A stretch of 64,000 nt of DNA from Hormoscilla sp. GUM202 (GCA_005518205.2 RFFC02000001.1:87907-151906), one strand, 5' to 3'. Positions 18,760 through 28,831 are shown, counted from the first letter of the stretch. The notes: a model not told the origin generated them from the letters alone. Translations and numbers: made by a program.

Positions 18760-20173
18760 GGCTCTTCGGTACCTGAGTTGCTAAACTATCAAATAAATAC
18801 TCGTCAAATTAAACTAAAATTGTTATACTTGAAGAGTAAACATATTGCTGTACTTGACTTCTGGCATTTTTAATGCTTTACTGAAATTGAGGACAAAGTG
18901 AAAACTGAGGTAAAATTATCATGGCTTCAAAAGGACAACTCAAACTACTAACAGATTTTCTGAACATCCCAGATGTTAAAGTTACTCATTTCGTACAAGA
19001 TACATCTCTAGGAAAAATCCTCTCCGTAGCGAGTTTAACTTCAGAAGTAGCCTGCCCTCATTGCGGTCAAATGAGTCAGAAAATTCACTCCTATTATTCA
19101 CATCTAATTAAAGACTTGCCTATGAATGGTCAAAATGTTTATTTACAGGTAAATAAACGAAAAATGAAATGTGAAAATTGTTTAAAAATTTTTAGTGAGC
19201 CTTTGGATTTTTGTGAACCAAAACGCAACTATACTAAAAGACTTGCCGACGATATATTGAATCAGGTAAAACATAGTAATATTAAAAGTGTTGCCGAAAG
19301 AACCGGGGTAAGTGAGTCAGAAATTGAAACTATGTTAAAAGATTTAAAAAAAAGTTTGGTAGGTCAAAAACCTCAAGACTTAAAACGATTGGGGATTGAT
19401 GAAATTAGCCTGATAAAAGGACAAGGTAATTATTGTGCGGTATTAGTAGATTTGGACAATAGTCAACTTCTAGCTTTAGTCCCCGATCGAACCCAAGAAG
19501 CCATTGAAAAAGTGTTGCTATCTTGGGGAATAGACGTGTTATCAGGCATAGAAGAGGTTAGCATTGATTTATGGCGTCCCTATAAAACTTTGGTAGAAAA
19601 ATTAATGCCTCACGCCGAGGTAGTAGCTGATAGATTTCATGTAATGAACCAGGTTCAAGAAGAATTAGACAATGGTCGTAAGCAAACAAAAAAAGAAGTT
19701 AATAACATGGATGATAAGAAGAAAAAAACTGCAAAACTCAAGGTGCTTCATCACAGTAAATATGTCCTTCTTGCTAATTCCGATGATTTAAATGAAGCTC
19801 AAAAAAGCCAATTAGAAGAAGTCAATAAAGAATTCCCGAAGCTGCAAAAGATGCATGAATTAAAAGAAAATTTTAGGAAAGTATTTGAAGAGAGCATAAA
19901 TTGGTTTGATGGCTTATTGAATTTAGCAGAATGGTTGAAACAATCAGCAGAATTATTTCCCAAAAGTCAAGGAACAATCCGTCGCTGGTTAGTGGAGATA
20001 ACAGCAGATTTTGAGCAAAAAACAACTAATGGCATTGTTGAAGGTATTAACCAAAAAATTAAGTTAGTTAAACGGTGCGGATTTTGTTTTCGTAACATAG
20101 AAAATTTTGAGCTAAGATGTTTATTAGCTTTTCAAAATTAGCAATAGTTTAGCAACCCAAGTACCGAAGAGCC
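18760..20173 (+). mobile_element. ISL3-family insertion sequence, copy 1
   Basis: The 1414-bp element has inverted termini GGCTCTTCGGTACCTGAG / GGCTCTTCGGTACTTGGG and the 8-bp direct repeat GTTTTTCC on both sides (18752-18759, 20174-20181). It appears identical to the copy at 32072-33485 over its whole length. That points to very recent transposition. Confidence 0.95.
18921..20141 (+). CDS. ISL3-family transposase, copy 1
   Basis: The 406-residue DDE transposase starts with a CxxC zinc-finger region (ACPHCGQ; KCENCLK). It continues with the catalytic segments LGIDEISL, VSIDLWRP, VVADRFHVMNQV and the C-terminal NGIVEGINQKIKLVKRCGF typical of ISL3. The frame is intact. It is the only coding region of the IS at 18760-20173. 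Confidence 0.95.
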   Translation: MASKGQLKLLTDFLNIPDVKVTHFVQDTSLGKILSVASLTSEVACPHCGQMSQKIHSYYSHLIKDLPMNGQNVYLQVNKRKMKCENCLKIFSEPLDFCEPKRNYTKRLADDILNQVKHSNIKSVAERTGVSESEIETMLKDLKKSLVGQKPQDLKRLGIDEISLIKGQGNYCAVLVDLDNSQLLALVPDRTQEAIEKVLLSWGIDVLSGIEEVSIDLWRPYKTLVEKLMPHAEVVADRFHVMNQVQEELDNGRKQTKKEVNNMDDKKKKTAKLKVLHHSKYVLLANSDDLNEAQKSQLEEVNKEFPKLQKMHELKENFRKVFEESINWFDGLLNLAEWLKQSAELFPKSQGTIRRWLVEITADFEQKTTNGIVEGINQKIKLVKRCGFCFRNIENFELRCLLAFQN

Positions 20174-20265
20174 GTTTTTCCATATAACTTACACCACAAC
20201 CCGCAATGCTAAACTTGGGGTTGCCGTGTAAGTCAAGATATTTGAAAGAGAAAATAACGTCTTCA

Positions 20266-20784
20266 TCATACCTTGACGGTTTCTGGGGAACTGCTTCCGA
20301 CTTTTGGCGCGAAATCAGATTCTTCTTCTTCATCCTCAAGCAAATTTTTGTAATATTTCTGCATTGACCTCTTGGAAATTACCTCTGTCGAAGGTTCACC
20401 TATTGGTATTCCGCGACGCGCTTTGCGCCACGGATCTTCGTCTTGAGTCATCCTTTCCAGGTAGAAAGAATTGTGCCGGCCATAAACCTCTAGCACTTCT
20501 AGCATATGCTCTTCTACATGCTTTGGCAATTCTACCTTTTCGGGGTGTTCGCTAATCGGATTCCATTTGTAGCTCTTAAAGCGATCGTGCAGTTCTGGTT
20601 GTACCGGTCCGCTGATCCAAGCTTGGAACTCTTCATCAAACAGAGGTTTGTCATACAGAGCCAGATACCATGCCTGAGCATAGTATACCAGTTTTTGCAG
20701 GTGCAAGTTGGTAATCAATTCACCGTGGTCGTGGTAGAACTTGATAATATAATCGGCTACTGCATTTGCCGTTGTCTGGGCCAT
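20266..20784 (-). CDS. Panacea/SocA-domain (DUF4065) antitoxin, copy A
   Basis: The 172-residue protein has the Panacea signature: an N-terminal YIIKFYHDHGELITNLHLQK, then LVYYAQAWYLALYDKPLFDE, FQAWISGPVQPELHDRF and a helical C-terminus. Panacea domains neutralise many unrelated toxins. The gene overlaps by 74 bp the candidate toxin gene now split by ISL3. It is one of three close paralogues in 2 kb. An upstream GGAGGTATGACGGG gives a good ribosome-binding site. Confidence 0.9.
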   Translation of the reverse strand: MAQTTANAVADYIIKFYHDHGELITNLHLQKLVYYAQAWYLALYDKPLFDEEFQAWISGPVQPELHDRFKSYKWNPISEHPEKVELPKHVEEHMLEVLEVYGRHNSFYLERMTQDEDPWRKARRGIPIGEPSTEVISKRSMQKYYKNLLEDEEEESDFAPKVGSSSPETVKV

Positions 20785-20824
20785 CCCGTCATACCTCCTA
20801 TGTTTATATCCTTTAACGTGCCTA

Positions 20825-21343
20825 TCATACCTTGGCTGTTTCTAGAGAACCGCTTCTGACTTTTGGCGTGAAAACAGATTCTTCATCTTCATCTTCGAGT
20901 AAATTTTTGTAATATTTCTGCATTGACTTCTTGGAAATCACTACCTCGGAATGTTCGTCCATTGGCATTCCCCGACGTACTTTCCGCCACGGGTCTTCGT
21001 CGTGAGTCATCCTTTCCAGATAGTAGTATATGTACCTGCCATAAACATCTAGCACTTCTAGTATATGCTCTTCTACATGCTTTGGCAATTCTACCTTTTC
21101 GGGGTGTTCGCTAATCGGATTCCATTTGTAGCTCGTAAAGCGATCGTACAGTTCTGGTTGCACCGGTCCGCTTGCCCAGGCTTGGAACTCTTCATCAAAG
21201 AGAGGTTTGTCATACAGAGCCAGATACCATGCCTGAGCATAGTATACCAGTTTTTGCAGGTGCAAGTTGGCGATCGAGTCACCGTGCTTATGGCAGAACT
21301 GTATAATATAATCTGCTATCGCATTTGCCGTTGTCTGGGCCAT
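20825..21343 (-). CDS. Panacea/SocA-domain (DUF4065) antitoxin, copy B
   Basis: This 172-residue paralogue of copy A is closely similar along its whole length (LHLQKLVYYAQAWYLALYDK shared). It lacks an obvious partner: copy A begins only 40 bp downstream and no second toxin-like gene lies between. It may be a duplicate whose toxin was lost, or it may serve the flanking toxins. The AGGAGGTATGACGGG leader is identical to that of copy A. Confidence 0.9.
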   Translation of the reverse strand: MAQTTANAIADYIIQFCHKHGDSIANLHLQKLVYYAQAWYLALYDKPLFDEEFQAWASGPVQPELYDRFTSYKWNPISEHPEKVELPKHVEEHILEVLDVYGRYIYYYLERMTHDEDPWRKVRRGMPMDEHSEVVISKKSMQKYYKNLLEDEDEESVFTPKVRSGSLETAKV

Positions 21344-21427
21344 CCCGTCATACCTCCTAGTTGAGAGTTATTGCTGAAATCAGAATTGTTTTGATTCGAT
21401 CTCCGAGTATTATACATCAAATGTAAC

Positions 21428-21874
21428 TTATGAGTATAACCTATGATGCGGGTCTAGCCAGACTATATAGAAAATCTGGTCTAGCAGAAACCCGTGTACT
21501 CTCCCATACTCGTTAGCCGAGATTTCAAATTGAAACGCAGTCTGTTCTCTCAGATAAGCATTTAGACAGGTAAATCCATTGGGTTCTGTCGTGTCTGACC
21601 AAGTTATTTCATGCGCACGCAAGGAAGAGGAACGACTACTAACAAAATCATCGTATCTGATACTTGATACATCTTTGAGACGTAACAATATTTTTTCCAG
21701 ATAACTTTCACCGCACCCAGCAACCCCAAACTTGGGGTTGGGGTTGCTGAATAAGTCAAGATATTTGAAAGAAAAAATTACCTCTTCATTTTCTCGCTTT
21801 TTTTCAACGATATCACTGGATTTGGGCGTACTCCGTGTTTTGACCCTCTTGTTCTTCTTCTTCGTCATCTGCAA
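21428..21874 (-). CDS. Candidate Panacea-partner toxin
   Basis: The 148-residue protein has a basic N-terminus (KKKNKRVKTR), then VIFSFKYLDL, a GVAGCGESYLEKIL segment, RLKDVSSIRYDDF, and a conserved end ISANEYGRVHGF...FYIVWLDPHHRLYS. It overlaps the Panacea gene at 22319-21813 by 62 bp. An identical arrangement is repeated in the split paralogue nearby. Two independent pairings with Panacea genes make a toxin role likely. The fold and target are unknown to me. Confidence 0.7.
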   Translation of the reverse strand: MQMTKKKNKRVKTRSTPKSSDIVEKKRENEEVIFSFKYLDLFSNPNPKFGVAGCGESYLEKILLRLKDVSSIRYDDFVSSRSSSLRAHEITWSDTTEPNGFTCLNAYLREQTAFQFEISANEYGRVHGFLLDQIFYIVWLDPHHRLYS

Positions 21875-22319
21875 GCAAAGTCTTATAATATGTTTGCATA
21901 TCCTGTTTCTCGATCCTCACTGTTGCGTGTTCGTCCCTGGGAATTCCGCGACGCGCTTTCAGCCATGGGTCTTCGCCTTGAACCATCCTTTCCAGGTAAT
22001 AAGCCTGGTATTTCCCAAATACCTCAATGATTTCTATCAGATGGTCTGTTATGTGTTCTGGCAATTCTACCTTTTCTGGATGTTCGCTAATCGGATTCCA
22101 TTTGTAGCTCTTAAAGCGATCGTACAGTTCTGGTTGCACCGGTCCGCCGATCCAAGCTTGTAACTCTTCATCAAACAGAGGTTTGTCATACAGAGCCAGA
22201 TACCATGCCTGAGCATAGTATACCAGTTTTTGCAGTTTCAGGTTGGTAACCAAGTCCCCGTGGTCCTGGGAGAAGTGTATAATATAATCTGCTATCGCCT
22301 TTGCCGTTGTCTCTGCCAT
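21813..22319 (-). CDS. Panacea/SocA-domain (DUF4065) antitoxin, copy C
   Basis: The 168-residue protein is the most divergent of the three paralogues but keeps LKLQKLVYYAQAWYLALYDK and the GPVQPELYDRFKSYKWN segment. It is the first gene of the cluster and is followed, with a 62-bp overlap, by the intact candidate toxin. The start is preceded by CTAGGAGGTGTGACGGG. Confidence 0.9.
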   Translation of the reverse strand: MAETTAKAIADYIIHFSQDHGDLVTNLKLQKLVYYAQAWYLALYDKPLFDEELQAWIGGPVQPELYDRFKSYKWNPISEHPEKVELPEHITDHLIEIIEVFGKYQAYYLERMVQGEDPWLKARRGIPRDEHATVRIEKQDMQTYYKTLLADDEEEEQEGQNTEYAQIQ

Positions 22320-22612
22320 CCCGTCACACCTCCTAGTGTCAGTTATCAGTTGCCAGTTACCAGTGCTTTGGCATCAGTTTGAGATAGAGCACCGCTCCTG
22401 CGGCTGCTCAAACCCTAGTCATTACTATTCTATATCCGATCGCGAAACAATGTCAAGTCTTAAACCACATCATACGATCGGAGATGACGCTCCCTGCGGT
22501 CGTCAGGGAACGAGATATATCTAATTTTAGCCTTTAAGTTGACATCAATGGGATCTGTTGAGAAAACCACAGGGCTAATATTAGTTTCCTCACTCAGATG
22601 TGACAAAGTTCG

Positions 22613-23550
22613 GGTGGTGATAAATATGTAGTGATGCATTATCTATCCCGATAAACATTTGTTGTAATAATGTACAAAATACCAAATAGCTCCGATGTGA
22701 TTTTCTAGTTTCTTGGAGAATGATAATGTTTTACGAACCAAACGACTAATTCTTTGTCTTAATGTGTTGTTTAGCCTTTCAATATGATTAGTTTTTCCAG
22801 TTTCTTTACCTACTGGTTTATGACGTTTTTTGGGGATTACTGTGTTATAAGCTTCCCAAAAATATGTGTAAAAAACTGCGCCGATAAACAGGAGGTAAAG
22901 ATTTCCACGCCGATTCCCGACTGCGAGCGCCCACATAAACTCCAACTATTTCTCTAGTTTTTGTATCTAACGCTAACCAAATCCATTGCTTATTTTCTTT
23001 ATTCTCCACAAAAGACCACATTTCATCACATTCAATAGTCATTTTCCCTTTTGGCTTGTCTAAAACCTTTATCTCACGCGGAGTTTCCGCATATTTTTTA
23101 TTAACATAATCTTGGAGCAAAGTTTTTGAAACTCCAACTTGACGTGCAATTCCAGCTAAAGAAATTCTCTCAAGTAAAAGGCCATCTATTTTCTTTTTTG
23201 TTTCTGATGATATCGTTTTATTGGTAGGGTTTTCAACAAATTGCCTGCCACAGTCTTTACACTTATGTTTTTGCTTTTTGTTATGAGTACTACCGTTTTT
23301 TACTGTTCGCTCACTTTGACAGTGGGGACAAGAAGGTCGCAAGCATAAATCTGATGATGTGTTCATAAATTTAGACATTGTTTTTACCAATAACAATATA
23401 GCATTGTGACAACTAATTATACATGATTATCTCTGATATTTTTGATAAATTAAACTTATCAATGGTAATGAAAAATGTTATATTATCCCTTTGAAAAGCA
23501 AGGATTAATAGAGGGATAAAATGTTATATCACTACATATTTATCACTACC
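22613..23550 (-). mobile_element. IS1-family insertion sequence
   Basis: Inverted termini GGTGGTGATAAATATGTAG (22613) and GGTAGTGATAAATATGTAG (complement ending 23550) enclose a 938-bp element with one transposase. No target duplication is visible (AAAGTTCG against GCAATAGG). The right end cuts the 3' end of a Uma2 gene. Confidence 0.85.
22643..23396 (-). pseudogene. IS1-family transposase, frame disrupted
   Basis: The frame from 23396 carries the InsA-like zinc motif (CPHCQSERTVKNG...KCKDCGRQF) and the start of the catalytic domain (IECDEMWSFVENKENKQWIW). It shifts within SRESAWKSLPPVYRR to a second frame. That frame holds AVFYTYFWEAYNTVIPKKRH, TNHIERLNNTLRQRISRLVR and the C-terminus. Small indels near 22880 break the gene; a programmed shift is less likely because the junction residues differ from intact relatives. 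Confidence 0.8.
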
Positions 23551-23770
23551 GCAATAGGCAAACCTGCAAGTGCTACTGAATGGGTACATTGCTGATCTTT
23601 GCCATTCTCCTGTAACCGAAATGCCATTACCTGCCTGCCTCGGACATTAATCACCCAGTATTCAGGAATTTGCAATTCAGCATACAACTGCTTCTTTTCA
23701 TCCAAATCAGTCGCCAGAGTCGTATCCGCAATTTCTCCAACCAGATATGGAACTCGCCACTTAGTCAGGT

Positions 23771-25575
23771 GGTGCGAAACGTTCGAGCGTAAGCGAATAG
23801 TGTGGCTCCATTAGCAAACAAAACTTGTGACAGCTCAAACTGGTCTCATTAGCCAGGGAACTATGGAATCTTTGTGGGTCCAAACCCCACCCTCCGGATA
23901 CGGGAGGTACACCGGTCCCAACTGCTGCGGAGTGACATCACCGGCGGTGGAGAGCAGGGACTTAAATGTAGGAGGCTGGTAGCCTAAACCGGTGTCTCCG
24001 CTAGGAAAGCAGCTCATGGTCAACGATAAGTGAATCTGTATAAGCCTCGTGAAGGTGAACCAGCGAAATAAGGCTGTCACGCTGGAGCCAAAAGGCGATG
24101 GAGGATGTGGATCGGTCGGGGTCGAGCTGAGAGTCTCCTCTCAACCCTCCCATTCGGAACCGGACTTGCGACTTTCACCGCAGTCGGCTACTGGTTGGTA
24201 AGCCGATGTCACTGGTAGCCGTTGATTGGATTACTCCTTTCTGGCCTTGTCCCATGAAATTTCTCCCCTTCTGGTGGTCGTAATTGACTAAATTTATGCC
24301 TAACCCGGGCGGTTCGTGACGGGAGAACTGCCAAACCCATGAGTGCCACTCTTTATTAACATGAATCCCTATAAAATAGGAATGCGCTAGTTTTTACCTG
24401 GTCAGGGCTTTAGTCCATTATATTTACCTTTCGGATTTCTCCTCCGGCTCTGTATCATGTTTAGGGTTACTTTCTCCCAAGACTTCTTACCATATCCGTC
24501 CTATGTCAGCATATCCTCGAGCGTTACCTCGGGCATTGGCTTTTTAGGACATCCCCCCCCCTGTGGCTTTCGCTTATCATCTAACTTGTCTCCCTCCCTT
24601 CCTACCCACCCGGAGACAGCACACAGGAGGTTATTTCGTTCCTTGATACCATTATTGATGCTTTTAGGCCCCTACAATACCCCGGGAGTTCTTTGAGCAC
24701 GTTGTTAGCCAGAAGACAAGACTAACACTAACTACCATTTCCCTTTTGGGCCAGCGATACAGCCTTATTGCGCTGGTTCATCTTAACGAGGCTTAAATAG
24801 GTTCGCTTTTCTAGCCATGAGCATCTTTCCTTAGCGGATTTACCGGCGATAGCTGCCAGTTCTCCTACATTTGAGTCCTTGCTTCACACCGCAGTGATGT
24901 CACTCCGCAGCATTAAGGACCGGTGTCTCTCCCGTACTTGGAGGGGGGGATTTGGACCCCCATGGTACCAAAGTTACTGGCTAATGGGACCAGCCAGGCT
25001 TTCACTGGTTTTTCAGCTTATACCTGAACGAATCGCACGTCTTCTCTGATGGCTATCCCGTATCACAAAAATTCTCCCGGGGTAATGCAGGGGCCTAAAA
25101 GCATCATATGGATTCCACGGAACGTTATAACCCCTGTTGTGCAATCCATGGACCGGGAAAAACGTTTTATACGGATAACCGACCAGGGGATAAGTTAGAT
25201 GATAAGCGAAAGCCAACAGGGGAGGGATGCTCTAAAAAGCCAATGCCCAGGGTAATGCTTGGGATATGCAGACATAGGGCAGTGATAATAGGAAACGACC
25301 GGAACAAGTAATCCTGATTATTACGGAGACCCGCGAAAGTGAGGTTATAATTTCTGGTAAAACGGCCTAGTAAATAGTGATACTAAAGGTTTGCCGGCTG
25401 CTCCACTCACAACCAGAATAGGGATGAACGAACGGGTCGTAAGGCTAAACTGGGGTAACCCTGACACAAGCTGCTCATGATAAGAGCCTATTACCTAGGA
25501 GCCTCCTGCGGTGAAAATCGCAAGTCCGGTTTTGAAAGGGAGGGTTGGGAAGCGATTCCTAGCTCGACCCCGACC
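23771..25575 (+). mobile_element. ORF-less group II intron, tandem copy 1 (host of a nested intron)
   Basis: The 5' end GTGCGAAACGTTCGAGCG and the 3' domain V (GAGCC...GCGGTGAAAATCGC...GGTTTT, 25499-25535), followed by ...CTCGACCCCGACC, mark a bacterial group II intron. No reverse transcriptase is encoded. A second intron in the opposite direction (24114-25038) is inserted in it; without that, copy 1 is about 880 bp. It is joined directly to copy 2 at 25576. The host gene is on the other strand. Confidence 0.85.
24114..25038 (-). mobile_element. ORF-less group II intron nested in reverse inside another intron
   Basis: Read on the minus strand, it begins GTGCGATTCGTTCAGGTATA at 25038 and ends with domain V (GACTGCGGTGAAAGTCGCAAGTCCGG) and CTCGACCCCGACC at 24114. 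It is 925 bp long with no reverse transcriptase. Tandem copy 2 lacks this insertion, which fixes the boundaries. Being antisense to its host intron, it is not a spliceable twintron. Confidence 0.85.
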
Positions 25576-26435
25576 TGCGAAACGTTCGAGCGTAAGCGAA
25601 TAGTGTGGCTCCATTAGCAAACAAAACTTGTGACAGCTCAAACTGGTCTCATTAGCCAGGGAACTATGGAATCTTTGTGGGTCCAAACCCCACCCTCCGG
25701 ATACGGGAGGTACACCGGTCCCAACTGCTGCGGAGTGACATCACCGGCGGTGGAGAGCAGGGACTTAAATGTAGGAGGCTGGTAGCCTAAACCGGTGTCT
25801 CCGCTAGGAAAGCAGCTCATGGTCAACGATAAGTGAATCTGTATAAGCCTCGTGAAGGTGAACCAGCGAAATAAGGCTGTCACGCTGGAGCCAAAAGGCG
25901 ATGGAGGATGTGGATAGTCTTCTCACAAAAATTCTCCCGGGGTAATGCAGGGGCCTAAAAGCATCATATGGATTCCACGGAACGTTATAACCCCTGTTGT
26001 GCAATCCATGGACCGGGAAAAACGTTTTATACGGATAACCGACCAGGGGATAAGTTAGATGATAAGCGAAAGCCAACAGGGGAGGGATGCTCTAAAAAGC
26101 CAATGCCCAGGGTAATGCTTGGGATATGCAGACATAGGGCAGTGATAATAGGAAACGACCGGAACAAGTAATCCTGATTATTACGGAGACCCGCGAAAGT
26201 GAGGTTATAATTTCTGGTAAAACGGCCTAGTAAATAGTGATACTAAAGGTTTGCCGGCTGCTCCACTCACAACCAGAATAGGGATGAACGAACGGGTCGT
26301 AAGGCTAAACTGGGGTAACCCTGACACAAGCTGCTCATGATAAGAGCCTATTACCTAGGAGCCTCCTGCGGTGAAAATCGCAAGTCCGGTTTTGAAAGGG
26401 AGGGTTGGGAAGCGATTCCTAGCTCGACCCCGACC
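25576..26435 (+). mobile_element. ORF-less group II intron, tandem copy 2
   Basis: It starts TGCGAAACGTTCGAGCG directly after the CCCCGACC end of copy 1, lacking the first G of GTGCG. It ends with an identical domain V and CCCCGACC at 26435. Its sequence equals copy 1 except for the missing nested intron and a short deletion at that place. It is 860 bp with no reverse transcriptase. Confidence 0.85.
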
Positions 26436-26713
26436 TAATGCGACGCGGTTCTCCTTCTTGCCATTGCGGAACACCTTCACCGATGTACAATACTAAATCA
26501 TGTGCTGCTGGAGTGATTAATTCCTTCTGAACCCATATCTATTAAAAGTTGACCCCGATAAAAAAACAGTCTAACTCGTTCTGCAATGTCTGCGTCGCGA
26601 TAGGTTACGTAGTCTTCCCAGGTCGCGGGTTGCCACTCGAGTATTTCTGTCGCGATCGCCCTTTGATGGGACGCAGTAGCGATCGCTTTTTGGATAGGAG
26701 TTGAAGTCGTCAT

Positions 26714-27105
26714 GGCAATATAATGAGGTTATGGGCAATGATATCTAGATGAGATTGTTCCATGCTAGAGGCGCGATATAAATCATGCTAATAGCCGATC
26801 GATGGAAACTTCCACAGCTGGAAATGCCAGGGTGCAATATTTCCTTGAGTGAGATCCTGCCGGAATAAATAGTCAGTACCTTCGGGGTTGCGAAAAACAG
26901 TCAATTGCTGCTTTTTCAGCAAGCGCTTTCATACCTATATCACCTTTGGGAAGTAAAAAGTTAAAACCTATACCATTTACTTTCAGCTTGCCCCACTGCT
27001 GGGTGGGGGGTTGCGGGTGGGGGTTGGTTGCCATCTACCATGAACGAGCGACTCCCAGGCCATCGATTGCAGGCTCAAGCCAAATGTCTACGCCAAATAT
27101 AACAA
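26714..27105 (-). pseudogene. Intergenic region with a Uma2 C-terminal remnant
   Basis: At about 26935-26783 the minus strand reads QQLTVFRNPEGTDYLFRQDL, then after a frameshift LAFPAVEVSIDRLLA and a stop. This is the usual end of Uma2 proteins. It is a separate, older relic lying upstream of the split Uma2 gene. Nothing else is recognisable in the region. Confidence 0.5.
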
Positions 27106-28677
27106 TCATCCAGCCTGTATAGATTTTGGCTTGCAGTAGTCTACCCCAGAACCGTACTGCCACGCATCTATCAAGCGACGGTAGTAGTATTGTTGCACTC
27201 CCGGTAAGGCTTTTGTCCAGGGGGCGATCGACCGTCCTAAGGGATACAATGCCGTGTAGGCTGCGAGGTTGGTATAGTGAACCATCCAGTCAGCCAAGGT
27301 TTTCAGTCCGACTTGACCCATTACTTTGACGATTAAGTCCGGCTGACGGACTGATGCTTGCAGCAGGGTTTGGGATAACCCGCGCAACTGCACGACATCT
27401 TGGAGAAACGGGAGCATTACCTCGTCTCCGAGTTCAGACATGATCGTAAATATTTCCCCGAGTAGGCGGTTGATTCGATCTGGGGGAATTTTTTGCTCCA
27501 GGCCGACGCTCATGGACCGTTGAAACAGCCAGGTAAGGTCGAGATTGGGTTGATAAGGTTGTAAGATTGCTAGATCCTGGCGCCCTAGGGCGCTATGGAT
27601 CAGGGCGTCCTGAATACCTGCGGTCAGACGCTTCAGGTGGCGAATCATGGCACCAAATCCGCCGAAGCTCAGAGGCGATTGATTCCCGCTACTGTCTCCT
27701 ACGGGTAAAATGCGGTTGAAGGGGGTTTTTAAGGGGCTTTGCTGGTAGCAGGGGAAGAAGCCAAATAAGGCTCGTTGCCATTGCAGTTGGTCGAGGCCGA
27801 TCTGCTGGTATTCTGGCAGGTAGCGCAGGTACTCGTCAAAGAGAAATTCTAGGCTAAAGCGGTCTGGGTGAGCATCTATATAGGTAAATAGGTATGTGGT
27901 TCTGCCATCCCTGGCCGGGAAGGCTTCCCAGAAATACTGGCATTGATTAAGTAGGGGAGTGAAGGATACTAATATGTCGCCGGTGTCGTTGCGAGGAAAC
28001 CCGCGAGCGCAGGTGCCGACTACTAGGCAGATGGCGTCTGGTTTTTTCCCCTGTCTTGCCTGCCGCCCGATGGGAGAAAAATGCCCCATTGCATCTAGCA
28101 ATAACCGGGTCTTGAAAACCCGAGCGCCCGCTAAAACTACCAGACCATCCCGATGTACGACTGCCCCTGTAAAGGCTGTATTTTCCCACAGTTGACCGCC
28201 GGCGGCTATAAATTTATTTTTCAGGGTTTCTAGCAGATAGACTGGATCTACGCCGATGTTGAGTACGTCGCGCACCCAGATATCGGGCCCACCATGGAAG
28301 CTGATGCGTGCTGGGTTATACTCGGTGGCGATCGCCGTTTCCAGTTCTGCTGGCGTCAGTAACTCCAATTCTAAGAGCACTTCCAGTTCCCGGCGGCAGA
28401 TATTCCACTCTTGATCTCGGCCCCGCAGGATTCCCCGTTCCATTACGGCCACGCGCAGCCCTTGTAATTGCAGGGCGCAGGCAATCATAATGCCTAAGGT
28501 GCCACCGCAGACCACCACATCCCAATCTACCTCTGATAAAGGCATTGCGCTCTCTTGCACCGTCTGAGGTACGGGGTGGGTATTTTCTTTGATAGCTTGC
28601 CAGAGTCCATCGGCCTTACGCAGTCCGGATAGGACATCTCCTGGTAGTTGCGAGAGGATTTGTGCTGTTTGTGTCAT
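27106..28677 (-). CDS. cruP: CruP-type lycopene cyclase-family flavoprotein
   Basis: The 523-residue protein carries an FAD-binding motif, VVVCGGTLGIMIACALQLQG, near residue 54 after a short N-terminal extension. It also has RGRDQEWNICRREL, NPARISFHGGPDIWVRDVLN and GDSSGNQSPLSFGGFGAM. These are diagnostic of the CruA/CruP family; the N-terminus (QLPGDVLSGLRKADGLWQ) and length match CruP. CruA is the main lycopene cyclase, and CruP has a weaker or photoprotective role in carotenoid metabolism. The gene stands alone on the minus strand. Confidence 0.88.
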   Translation of the reverse strand: MTQTAQILSQLPGDVLSGLRKADGLWQAIKENTHPVPQTVQESAMPLSEVDWDVVVCGGTLGIMIACALQLQGLRVAVMERGILRGRDQEWNICRRELEVLLELELLTPAELETAIATEYNPARISFHGGPDIWVRDVLNIGVDPVYLLETLKNKFIAAGGQLWENTAFTGAVVHRDGLVVLAGARVFKTRLLLDAMGHFSPIGRQARQGKKPDAICLVVGTCARGFPRNDTGDILVSFTPLLNQCQYFWEAFPARDGRTTYLFTYIDAHPDRFSLEFLFDEYLRYLPEYQQIGLDQLQWQRALFGFFPCYQQSPLKTPFNRILPVGDSSGNQSPLSFGGFGAMIRHLKRLTAGIQDALIHSALGRQDLAILQPYQPNLDLTWLFQRSMSVGLEQKIPPDRINRLLGEIFTIMSELGDEVMLPFLQDVVQLRGLSQTLLQASVRQPDLIVKVMGQVGLKTLADWMVHYTNLAAYTALYPLGRSIAPWTKALPGVQQYYYRRLIDAWQYGSGVDYCKPKSIQAG

Positions 28678-28831
28678 GAGACAAGATAACCGATCGCGGA
28701 TGCACCGAGTACCACCATCTTAACCTGTCTGGAGAGCTTTCCGTGCAGTTATCGGTGCCGATGTCTCTAGGGGACTCGATAGAGAGATTTTCTGACCAGA
28801 TCTAATTATCCGATGCTAGACCCAAGTTGCA

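Larger units (their letters stand above)
18489..20339 (-). pseudogene. Panacea-associated candidate toxin, split by ISL3 copy 1
   Basis: The N-terminal part (20339-20174) reads to FKYLDLHGNPKFSIAGCGVS. The C-terminal part (18751-18489) reads RLKDVSTIKYDEF through ISANEYGRVHGF to YIVWLDPHHNLYS. Together they match the intact 148-aa paralogue at 21874-21428. The ISL3 element at 18760-20173 sits between them with an 8-bp duplication, so removal restores the gene. The start overlaps the end of the Panacea gene at 20784-20266 by 74 bp. Confidence 0.85.
23551..26713 (-). pseudogene. Uma2-family nuclease gene broken by introns and IS1
   Basis: The N-terminal part (26713-26436) reads WQPATWEDYVTYRDADIAER, suffers an internal deletion, then continues HDLVLYIGEGVPQWQEGEP. 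The C-terminal part (23770-23551) reads LTKWRVPYLVGEIADTTLAT to VALAGLPIA. Removing 23771-26435 joins EGEPRRI to NLTKWRVP exactly in frame. The inserted introns lie on the opposite strand, so they cannot be spliced from this gene's transcript. IS1 removes the last codons. Uma2 proteins are PD-(D/E)XK-like nucleases common in cyanobacteria. Confidence 0.8.

Noticed and set aside
22613..23550. Intact, programmed-frameshift IS1 transposase
   Set aside because: The residues around the frame change are scrambled relative to what the two halves imply, pointing to indels and not a clean slip site.
24114..25038. Functional twintron
   Set aside because: The inner intron is antisense to the outer one, so it cannot be spliced to restore it.
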